A stretch of DNA of 9,030 nucleotides, taken from contig JAFUWM010000086.1 in NCBI GenBank assembly GCA_017483425.1, positions 1 to 9,030 of the forward strand. The letters are read 5' to 3'. Under the pieces are notes generated by a model that saw nothing but the letters and a program-made list of their open reading frames with translations, was not told the DNA's origin and ran no database searches. Below are positions 1 to 6,046 of the stretch, piece by piece. A program made the translations under genes and the position numbers. How positions within the stretch are numbered: the first letter of the stretch is position 1; every line of letters begins with the position of its first letter. The DNA comes from Lachnospiraceae bacterium. GTDB taxonomy: Bacteria; Bacillota; Clostridia; Lachnospirales; Lachnospiraceae.

Positions 1-1878
1 AGTGTACCTGAATTCTCTGTGGAGGGAGGCTGGTACGATAAGGACATATTTGTTGAGATAAAATGTGAAGAAGGTGATATATACTATACTACAGACGGTA
101 CTGATCCGGATGAGAGCTCGACCAAGTATGAAATTCCGGTAAAGATAACGAATAGAAGCAATGACGATAATATATTTTCGGCTATCCGTGATATAGCAAT
201 GCCCGATGACTATATTCCGGATCAGAAAGTTGAAAAATGTACAGTATTAAAGGCTGTTGCTATCAAGGACGGACAGAGCAGCGGCATTATATCTGAGACG
301 TATTTTGTTGGATTGCCGCAGGATGATTATGCTGGTATCCCTATTGTATCGGTATCTTTTTCTCCGGAAGATTTTTTCGGCTACGACAATGGAATATATG
401 TGCTGGGGAGGGTGTACGATCGTTTTTTTGATAAATATGGATATTCTGATCCATACAAATACGCAAATTATACGCGGGAAGGACGGGGCTGGGAAAGAGA
501 AGCCGAGATAGAATACTATACGGGACAACATAAAAAAGCCTTTGAGCAAAAGGTTGGCATACGCATACATGGCGGGTACTCAACCTCATACAATCAAAAG
601 AGCTTTAATCTCTATGCCAGAGAGGAGTATGACGGAAATACTGCATTCAAATATGATGTATTTAATGACAAAGCCGGTAACGGTATCTGCAATAAGCTGG
701 TACTAAGATCAGGCGGAGATAATGAAATATATGTAACTAAAATGAGGGATGTACTGATGCAGTCCCTTGTGGCAGACAGAAACATTGGAACCCAGAGAGC
801 TGTACCCTGTAATGTATTTCTTAATGGGGAGTATTGGGGGATGTATAATCTGCAGGAGGCTGTGGCAGATTGTTACGTAGGAGAGCACTATGGGACCGAC
901 ATTGGCAACGCGTTAATAATAAAAAATAACGATACAAAAGAAAGTCTGAATGATTATAAAAGCATATATCTGGATATGGTAAACTTTGCACAGACAAATG
1001 ATCTCTCAAAGAATGCTAAATACAGGTATATAGAAGACCAGATAGATATCCAAAGCTATATAGATTTCTATGTGTCCGAGATCTATTCCGCCAATGCCGA
1101 TCTATATTCCAATGTAGCGCTATGGCGAGCGATAGAACCGCAGGACGATATTTATAATGACGGAAAGTGGAGATGGCTTTTATATGATATGGATGAAAGC
1201 TCGGGGCTTGTCACGAGGCTTGTCAGTGCTGATGCGGATTCTTTCACGGATGACGGATATTGGGGGGAGGGGCCGTTGACCGGAGACCAGATGTTTGAGG
1301 CGCTTATAAAGAATCCGGAGTTTAAGGAAAGATTCGTGGTAAGCTTCATGGATATTGTAAACGGGAACTACGAATATGAAAAAGCCTCTGCGAAACTCCA
1401 TGAAATGGCGGATATTTACAAAACCCCGGTCGTTAAATCACAAGGGAGATTCAGAGGGGAGTATGTTTATGGAGATTATCTGCCTGATAAAGCCTATATA
1501 CCTCCTTATACAGGCGACGATTTTGAAAGAGATGTTGCGGTGATAGACGAATTTCTCAAAGATCGAAAGAAATATATTACAGCATATATGAAGAAAGACC
1601 TGGGACTGCAGGGCGAATTAGGAACTATACATGTGACATCTGACATTGCAGGGGCTATGGATTTAAGGATCAATTCTCTGTCCATAAAGGATTTTGAAGG
1701 GAGCTGGAACGGGGACTACTATAGTGACTATCCGGTAATGTTAAGCTGTGAACCACATGAAGGGTATCGCTTTGCCGGCTGGGAGATCAATGGAGAGATC
1801 ATATCTGATGAAAGAGAGATCTCACTTATGTTGAATGCTCCTGAGACTGATATAAGAGTCAATTTGATTTGTCAATAA
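1..1878 (+). CDS. CotH-family protein kinase with N-terminal chitobiase-like beta domain (5' end outside window)
   Basis: The frame is open from base 1. The GTG at 19 is not the start, because the preceding residues SVPEFS already belong to the first domain. Counting from the GTG codon, residues ~1-98 resemble a CHB_HEX_C-type beta domain (IYYTTDGTDPD; TVLKAVAIKDG). Residues ~108-400 form the CotH kinase domain: VGIRIHGGYS (179-188), KSFNLYAR (194-201), LVLRSGGD (227-234), the MRDVL helix (242-246), VFLNGEYWGMYNLQE (266-280) and the acidic WRWLLYDMDES (384-394), where the metal/catalytic aspartates of the family lie. Residues ~533-619 form a small beta domain (GYRFAGWEING) common at CotH C-termini. 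CotH proteins are atypical ATP-dependent kinases, known from spore-coat CotH of Bacillus; homologues outside sporulation are mostly exported. Export cannot be tested here because the N-terminus is missing. Family assignment is secure; the substrate is unknown. Confidence 0.9.
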   Translation, partial: SVPEFSVEGGWYDKDIFVEIKCEEGDIYYTTDGTDPDESSTKYEIPVKITNRSNDDNIFSAIRDIAMPDDYIPDQKVEKCTVLKAVAIKDGQSSGIISETYFVGLPQDDYAGIPIVSVSFSPEDFFGYDNGIYVLGRVYDRFFDKYGYSDPYKYANYTREGRGWEREAEIEYYTGQHKKAFEQKVGIRIHGGYSTSYNQKSFNLYAREEYDGNTAFKYDVFNDKAGNGICNKLVLRSGGDNEIYVTKMRDVLMQSLVADRNIGTQRAVPCNVFLNGEYWGMYNLQEAVADCYVGEHYGTDIGNALIIKNNDTKESLNDYKSIYLDMVNFAQTNDLSKNAKYRYIEDQIDIQSYIDFYVSEIYSANADLYSNVALWRAIEPQDDIYNDGKWRWLLYDMDESSGLVTRLVSADADSFTDDGYWGEGPLTGDQMFEALIKNPEFKERFVVSFMDIVNGNYEYEKASAKLHEMADIYKTPVVKSQGRFRGEYVYGDYLPDKAYIPPYTGDDFERDVAVIDEFLKDRKKYITAYMKKDLGLQGELGTIHVTSDIAGAMDLRINSLSIKDFEGSWNGDYYSDYPVMLSCEPHEGYRFAGWEINGEIISDEREISLMLNAPETDIRVNLICQ

Positions 1879-1884
1879 GGAGCA

Positions 1885-1925
1885 TGATACCGTTAGCGCC
1901 TGTCTTTTAGGCGGTTACGGTATCA
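1885..1925. terminator. Imperfect palindrome after the CotH gene, possible terminator
   Basis: It starts 7 bp after the CotH stop codon. The arms 1885-1900 and 1910-1925 pair over 16 positions with two mismatches around a 9-base loop (TGTCTTTTA). No T tract follows the right arm, so an intrinsic terminator is not clear. It could instead be a processing or stabilising hairpin or a repeat remnant. Confidence 0.35.
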
Positions 1926-1985
1926 GCATCCGACCGGACTTAGTCAGATAATAAACTAGAGTTATTAGAGGAGAAAGCTCTGTAT

Positions 1986-2141
1986 ATGCTCAAAACATAT
2001 ATTAACTTGGCCTTTCCCGACGTCTTAAAGGATTACGTGAGCAAATATTATTTGGTAGAGGTTAACTACGACAAGGCCATCCCACAACTGCTGGAGATGC
2101 TCAACATAGACGGAATCAAATCATCCAAATTGGCAGAATAA
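1986..2141 (+). CDS. Small ORF of unknown function (51 aa), probably truncated
   Basis: Begins MLKTYINLAFPDVLKDYVSK. GAGGAG at 1968-1973 lies 12 bases before the ATG, a rather long spacing. I do not recognise the family. It has no signal peptide or membrane segment and looks soluble and mixed-charge. The last eight codons, from about 2118, are the complement of the 3' end of the minus-strand ATPase remnant. The C-terminus (KSSKLAE) is therefore probably borrowed, and this may be the head of a longer gene cut by arrival of the remnant. It may also be noncoding. Confidence 0.3.
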   Translation: MLKTYINLAFPDVLKDYVSKYYLVEVNYDKAIPQLLEMLNIDGIKSSKLAE

Positions 2142-2444
2142 AGGTCTTTCTGTCAATGGCTGACAGTTCTTCTCTCAGACATATAATTGCGCCTGCTCCT
2201 CTCGGAACCGAACCTTTATCCAAAATGGTAAAAGCCGATGCAATATCCCGATCGATATAGGTTTGAATATAGGAACTGTAGAATACATCCCTGTCTCGAT
2301 GACCTTCTGCCATTTCGTTCCTTCCATAAGATGCTCCAGCATGGTCGTTTTCCCGACCTGTCTGGGATCAATAAGCAGGATACAGCTGTAGTCGTCGCTG
2401 ATGTTCCAAATTATCTGTTCGAGCGTTCTCTTGATATAAGTCAT
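2116..2444 (-). pseudogene. Collapsed remnant of an AAA_14/DUF4143 ATPase gene
   Basis: Read on the minus strand from ATG 2444, with GGAG 10 bases upstream. Frame one gives MTYIKRTLEQIIWNIS, then LLIDPRQVGKTTMLEHL, the Walker A region of AAA_14 ATPases. Around 2311 homology moves to another frame: RDVFYSSYIQTYIDRD, which opens the DUF4143 region, then directly SAFTILDKGSVPRGAGAIIC and LPIWMI with stop at 2116, the usual C-terminal tail of the family. Full proteins are about 400 residues; about 110 codons remain. Walker B, the sensor region and nearly all of DUF4143 are lost, so at least two internal deletions and one frame change occurred. It cannot make a working ATPase. Intact members are common, multicopy genes in Lachnospiraceae and Bacteroidetes with no settled role. 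Confidence 0.8.
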
Positions 2445-2480
2445 GAAAATGCATCTCCGTCCAAAATACGATTCAATCTT

Positions 2481-2509
2481 CTTTTAGCCGCAATCAATGG
2501 GAATATCAA
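2481..2509 (-). promoter_or_regulatory. Possible promoter of the AAA_14 remnant
   Basis: On the minus strand, TTGATA (complement of 2504-2509) and TAAAAG (complement of 2481-2486) are 17 bases apart and lie about 37 bases upstream of the remnant's ATG. It sits just outside the 141-bp repeat. The -10 is weak, so this is tentative. Confidence 0.25.
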
Positions 2510-2516
2510 AACTTTT

Positions 2517-2657
2517 TTATATATTTGATACTTTTACAGGCGTGCCTATACCATGGCATTTTGCCACATTGTGATCATATAAACCGTCCTCCGTTTTTCT
2601 TGTTGGAAGAAGAGCATGCTTATGAAAGGTGAACAGTTATTTTTGATCTTGCGTCAT
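2517..2657 (+). repeat. 141-bp repeat, left inverted copy (R1)
   Basis: Aligns without gaps to the reverse complement of 4166-4306; I count 11 mismatches (92% identity), all transitions. The outer end begins TTATATATTTG and continues TTTTACAGGCGTG. It contains the small hairpin TGGCA-TTT-TGCCA (2555-2567), GCATGC and one TTATGAAAGG box (2620-2629). The inner end lies about 30 bp upstream of the ATPase promoter. A short ORF starts inside it (ATG 2616, 22 codons, MLMKGEQLF...). No transposase accompanies it. Confidence 0.9.
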
Positions 2658-2688
2658 GTTATGAAAGGATGCTTAATGTTATGAAAGG
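2620..2688 (+). repeat. Three TTATGAAAGG boxes upstream of the ATPase promoter
   Basis: The 10-mer TTATGAAAGG occurs at 2620-2629, 2659-2668 and 2679-2688. The last two sit in a 13-bp match (ATGTTATGAAAGG) with a 20-bp period, about two helical turns. The third box directly abuts the -35 hexamer. This arrangement suggests binding sites for a transcription factor, perhaps the winged-helix ATPase itself; that regulator is inference. Confidence 0.5.
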
Positions 2689-2717
2689 TTGATTGTTGAT
2701 AGGTTTTTTGTTATACT
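2689..2717 (+). promoter_or_regulatory. Sigma-A-type promoter of the AAA+ ATPase gene
   Basis: -35 TTGATT at 2689-2694 and -10 TATACT at 2712-2717 are separated by 17 bases (4/6 and 5/6 matches to consensus). Transcription would start near 2724, giving a leader of about 75 bases. It lies between the TTATGAAAGG boxes and the gene. Confidence 0.6.
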
Positions 2718-2783
2718 CATCGGTAGCGTACCAGGTTCGAAAAGACCCTGAGATTCTTGAGTAAAAGATATAGTAAAAAGAAA

Positions 2784-2788
2784 GGAAG
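2784..2788 (+). promoter_or_regulatory. Ribosome binding site deciding the ATPase start
   Basis: GGAAG within AAAGGAAG lies 10 bases before ATG 2799. No comparable site precedes the in-frame TTG at 2757, so the ATG is preferred. Confidence 0.55.
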
Positions 2789-2798
2789 TTTGATTAAA

Positions 2799-3884
2799 AT
2801 GCAGAATCCTTTTACACATACTTTCGGAATAGAACCGGAGCAATATATTTATACTGTTCAGACAGAAGAAATTCTGGAAAACTTCTCATATTCTAATCCC
2901 AGCGAGAAATGCTATATGATTACCGGAGTCCGCGGATGTGGTAAGACTGTGATGTTGTCTAAAATTGCGGAGGGTTTGGCTCTTGATAAAGGATGGATAA
3001 TAATTGATCTTAATGTTACAGGGGATATGCTTTTGCAGATGGCAGCAAAGCTCGCTCAGTCTCCTTTTATACAGAAGTGCTTTGTAAAATCAAAAGTTGA
3101 TATTTCGTTGGCGGGAATCAATCTGGGAATCGAGTTTGACAGGGAAAAGATATTCGATATCCATGTCCTTCTTGAAAAGATGATCGGTGTGCTCGCAAAA
3201 CACGGTAAACGTATAATGATAACCTTGGACGATGTATCCGCCACGAAGGAGATGAGAGAATTTGCCCATTCTTTTCAGGGAATGCTGAGAGCAAAGCTCC
3301 CCGTGCATGTGATTATGACCGGGCTTCTTGAGAACTACCGGGAGGTGACTGATAAACAGGAGTTCAAGGATTGCACCTTTCTGACAAGAGCTTTTCAGAT
3401 CCATGTCGAACCTCTGGATCTGAGTCAGATTGCGGTAGCCTATCTGAATGTATTTGATATTTCGGAGAGTGAAGCCATTAAACTGGCCAAAATGACAAGA
3501 GGCTATGCATTTGCATTCCAGGCTCTTGGCTGGCTATATTTTGAGAAAACGGTCAACGGAAGAAAAAAGAATCTGGAATTTGAATACACCAGTGAGCTGA
3601 TAAAATACTGTTATGCCAGGATATGGAATGAGATGAGTGAAAAGGAAATAACCATAACGAGATCCCTTGTTGCGCTTGGTGCGGATGAGCATAAGGTGAA
3701 GAGAGAAGATGTTATCCGGGATATTCAGAAAAACCAGCCTATTTCCTCAGCCACATTCAATACTTACAGAGAAAGGCTCATAGGAAAGGGGATAATAGCC
3801 GCATCAACGAACCGGGACGGATACTATTCTATTGAACTGCCGCAATTTGGCGTGTTCGTAAGAGACTATCATGCGGACGATTAG
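2799..3884 (+). CDS. Stand-alone AAA+ ATPase with C-terminal winged helix (361 aa)
   Basis: The protein starts MQNPFTHTFGIEPEQYI, the usual opening of this Firmicutes ATP-binding family; the longer TTG start at 2757 adds only a lysine-rich tail. Walker A is GVRGCGKT (residues 43-50). Walker B is RIMITLDDV (138-146), with the acidic pair. VHVIMTGL (169-176) fits sensor I. TRGYAFAFQALGWLY (233-247) resembles the helical lid of ORC/STAND-type ATPases. The last ~60 residues form a winged-helix-like module (RERLIGKGIIAAS; GYYSIELPQFGVFVRDY). It is a soluble cytoplasmic protein with no DUF4143 or nuclease motif. The ATP-binding motifs look intact, so it is probably active. Role unknown: DNA binding, autoregulation or defence are all possible. 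It has its own promoter and is the main gene inside the 141-bp inverted repeats. Confidence 0.85.
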   Translation: MQNPFTHTFGIEPEQYIYTVQTEEILENFSYSNPSEKCYMITGVRGCGKTVMLSKIAEGLALDKGWIIIDLNVTGDMLLQMAAKLAQSPFIQKCFVKSKVDISLAGINLGIEFDREKIFDIHVLLEKMIGVLAKHGKRIMITLDDVSATKEMREFAHSFQGMLRAKLPVHVIMTGLLENYREVTDKQEFKDCTFLTRAFQIHVEPLDLSQIAVAYLNVFDISESEAIKLAKMTRGYAFAFQALGWLYFEKTVNGRKKNLEFEYTSELIKYCYARIWNEMSEKEITITRSLVALGADEHKVKREDVIRDIQKNQPISSATFNTYRERLIGKGIIAASTNRDGYYSIELPQFGVFVRDYHADD

Positions 3885-3921
3885 TATAGCGTATCTTTAA
3901 TTACTGGATCAAACGCTATAC
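3884..3921. terminator. Stem-loop between convergent genes
   Basis: Perfect 9-bp arms GTATAGCGT (3884-3892) and ACGCTATAC (3913-3921) surround a 20-base loop. It begins at the last base of the ATPase stop codon and lies between two convergent ORFs, where a bidirectional terminator is expected. The long loop and absence of a T tract make that uncertain; a protein-binding inverted repeat is an alternative. Confidence 0.3.
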
Positions 3922-3998
3922 CGGAGCCCAGAGCTATATCCTGATAAACCAGCGTTATTAGTCGAGTTACCGCCGTGGACATGGTTTTCTTTACACCA

Positions 3999-4148
3999 CT
4001 ATTTCAAACCATTTTTGCTCAATAACTCTTTTTTTGACCAATCATGTCGCATTATTGCAAAGGTTATTGGTACTAATATAACAAGTGCTACACAAAGGGA
4101 GCAAATAGCATAGCAGCATGATGTGGTCAGTCTTAGAACCTTGTCCAT
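3999..4148 (-). CDS. Putative single-pass membrane peptide (49 aa)
   Basis: Translates as MDKVLRLTTS, then a hydrophobic stretch from about residue 11 to 33 (CYAICSLCVALVILVPITF in its core, three cysteines), then a charged tail RHDWSKKELLSKNGLK. This is one membrane helix with a basic C-terminal tail, as in small membrane or toxin-like peptides; no family is recognised. The nearest Shine-Dalgarno-like run (GGAAG) is only one base before the ATG. Better initiation could come by coupling to a 24-codon ORF (ATG 4207, stop 4133) that starts behind a strong GGAGG inside the repeat and overlaps this start. It converges on the ATPase gene within the same inverted repeats. Real expression is unproven. 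Confidence 0.4.
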   Translation of the reverse strand: MDKVLRLTTSCCYAICSLCVALVILVPITFAIMRHDWSKKELLSKNGLK

Positions 4149-4165
4149 GCTTCCGATATCAATAA

Positions 4166-4306
4166 ATGATGCAAGATCAAAAATAACTGTTCACCTTTCA
4201 TAAGCATGCTCTCCCTCCAACAAGAAAAACGAAGGACGGTTTATATGGCCGCAATGTGGCAAAATGCCATGGTATAAGCACGCCTGTAAAAATGCCAAAT
4301 ATATAA
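4166..4306 (-). repeat. 141-bp repeat, right inverted copy (R2)
   Basis: The reverse complement matches 2517-2657 over its full length with 11 transitions and no gaps. The outer terminus ends at 4306, three bases past the stop codon of the short CotH gene in the direction of its transcription. The inner end lies 17 bp upstream of the small membrane ORF. Read on the minus strand it contains GGAGGGAG six bases before ATG 4207, a better ribosome site than in R1. No T-run terminator for the CotH operon is apparent. Confidence 0.9.
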
Positions 4307-4309
4307 TTC

Positions 4310-6043
4310 TCAGGACTCATATGTGTTTTCCACAAGCTTATATTCCACATCCTCATATACCGGAAAGAATGGTGAGAACAGGGCTTCCTCACTTACATTA
4401 TTCACCCATATCGTTAATTCGTCCGCCTGTACCGGTAAATCCTCTGTTCCAAGGCATGTGCCATCAGAAACTGTCAGCTCTGTCACAGAACCATCAGGCA
4501 GAATGAATCTGACATCATGATATTCGCCATTATCCGTATTTTCCGGCTTCACATAGCTGGCTATACCAAAAAAACTGCTCATATGATTAAGACGTTCCGA
4601 CATGAAAAACTTCAGATGACGGATCTCATTTTCATAATACCTGTAGTGCTTCTCCTTTTCCGGCCATCTGACATAGTCCATGCGGACAGAATCCCTGATT
4701 CTGTCATATGCTATATCTATATCATCATTCAATACGTTTTCAAACAGAGTCAGATTATCAGCATAAATCCCTTTTGCCTTTTCTTTATACTCCGTATAAC
4801 CAAACAATACCATGTCCCAGTCGAGCCATTCTTCCTTGTCGTTGATATAATCAGGGTACTGTGTCATTTCAAGAATGGAAATATCAGGATCATAGTATAG
4901 GCCGAACGCTCCGTAAAAATTTCCTCCCGCAAGGTCATAATCCCAGCAGGGACCTGCATAAAGCCTTACTTCTCCGGGATGTGTGTAGTAATAATAACTG
5001 TGTGAAAGCGCGTCCGCATTATAAAAGTATTCCTCTACGAGAAATCTTTTTATAAAGGACTCCTCACTTATATATTCTTCATAACCCCCATTGCGTATGC
5101 TCTGATCCACCTCATTGGTTAATTCTTTTACAGACTCGATCTGCCATGCCCTCGCTTCATCAGGAATATCGACCACAAACCGTCTGCCCCCCGATATAAA
5201 TTTGTTTGTTTTCTTATCATATGTATGCGGTATCTCCTTCCTGAAGAGGCAGCCGGCATCATCAGCCGTGGTTCCCGGCTCCTTGCATATAAGGTAATTA
5301 CCCATATACATATCTCCAAGATATACGTCCACCCAGTCACAGTCGGTGGTGTATTCAACTTCCAGTTCGGATGCAAGATCAAGTGCCAGCTTGTTCATCA
5401 TCATGGTTGGATCAAAATAGTCTGACAGCAGCGCCCATTTTTTTGACGGACTCAGTCCGCATATAGATACCTTTGAATCAAAACGCATCTCAAGAGGCTT
5501 TTTATCCGGCTGCCAGGAGTAATTCCCCCTTCCCTTGATCTCCATCCCTCTGTCCGCATAGCTCAATGTTCCATCGGCATCATATATCGATATGGATGCG
5601 TCTGTGTAGGATTCACTGGTGATCGATTCAATATTCTCGCCGTTTTCAATATCTATGAATACGCTGTATAGATTGGAGGACTTCATGAAGCACATCTTCC
5701 ATGGTATCTGCTGACCGTCACCATAATCCACCAGTATATCCTGTATCTCCCCAAAGTTCGCCCTCTCCAGAAGCGTTCCGTCTGAGAGGAATATCCTCAC
5801 TATATTCGAGCTTTGCTCTATCCTGTCATCGGTTATATAGGACGGCAGTAAAAAGTAGGTGACCCCGTCAGTATCTACCCCGGATATCCTGATCCCCCTT
5901 TGTTCGTCATAATAATAGTTGCCCGTCTCCCGTGATATCTCAAGTTTTCCTTTTACCTTTCCCCCCTCGTGCTGTCTGATACCAAATGCCGCAAACACGA
6001 TAACAAGACATATATATGTAGCTAAGATCAAAGATTTTCTCAT
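4310..6043 (-). CDS. Membrane-anchored CotH-family kinase (577 aa)
   Basis: The N-terminus MRKSLILATYICLVIVFAAF is a signal anchor (hydrophobic 5-20), so the rest is extracytoplasmic. Residues ~30-150 are beta-rich and precede the kinase. CotH motifs follow: MEIKGRGNYSWQPDKKPLEM (167-186), KKWALLSDYFDPTMMMNKLA (201-220), VDVYLGDMYMGNYLICKEP (238-256) and the aspartates of CWDYDLAGG (366-374), equivalent to the acidic metal-binding motif of CotH kinases. A short beta tail (~505-577) ends the protein. It lacks the chitobiase-like domain of the CotH at the left edge and is only distantly similar to it, so this is not a recent duplication. The ATG is 3 bp after the glycosyltransferase stop, so translation is probably coupled. 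The substrate may be a surface protein or glycan made with its partner; that is inference. Confidence 0.9.
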   Translation of the reverse strand: MRKSLILATYICLVIVFAAFGIRQHEGGKVKGKLEISRETGNYYYDEQRGIRISGVDTDGVTYFLLPSYITDDRIEQSSNIVRIFLSDGTLLERANFGEIQDILVDYGDGQQIPWKMCFMKSSNLYSVFIDIENGENIESITSESYTDASISIYDADGTLSYADRGMEIKGRGNYSWQPDKKPLEMRFDSKVSICGLSPSKKWALLSDYFDPTMMMNKLALDLASELEVEYTTDCDWVDVYLGDMYMGNYLICKEPGTTADDAGCLFRKEIPHTYDKKTNKFISGGRRFVVDIPDEARAWQIESVKELTNEVDQSIRNGGYEEYISEESFIKRFLVEEYFYNADALSHSYYYYTHPGEVRLYAGPCWDYDLAGGNFYGAFGLYYDPDISILEMTQYPDYINDKEEWLDWDMVLFGYTEYKEKAKGIYADNLTLFENVLNDDIDIAYDRIRDSVRMDYVRWPEKEKHYRYYENEIRHLKFFMSERLNHMSSFFGIASYVKPENTDNGEYHDVRFILPDGSVTELTVSDGTCLGTEDLPVQADELTIWVNNVSEEALFSPFFPVYEDVEYKLVENTYES

Positions 6044-6046
6044 ACC

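Noticed and set aside
19..21. GTG as start of the left CotH gene
   Set aside because: The frame is open to base 1 and the preceding residues fit the same beta domain; the true start is outside the window.
1885..1925. Confident intrinsic terminator
   Set aside because: The stem is strong but has two mismatches and no following T run.
2238..2528. Plus-strand ORF of 96 codons
   Set aside because: It is antisense to the AAA_14 remnant, has no ribosome site and resembles no protein.
2620..2688. CRISPR-like array of TTATGAAAGG
   Set aside because: The units are only 10-13 bp, with three copies and uneven spacing; this fits regulator sites better.
2757..2798. TTG 2757 as start of the ATPase
   Set aside because: It adds a lysine-rich tail with no ribosome site; ATG 2799 has GGAAG upstream and begins the conserved N-terminus.
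2517..4306. Known insertion sequence
   Set aside because: The enclosed ATPase has no DDE, HUH or serine/tyrosine recombinase motif, and no target-site duplication is evident at the ends.
4264..4900. Overlapping plus-strand ORFs opposite the short CotH gene
   Set aside because: They are shadows of a well-supported coding frame and partly run through the repeat.
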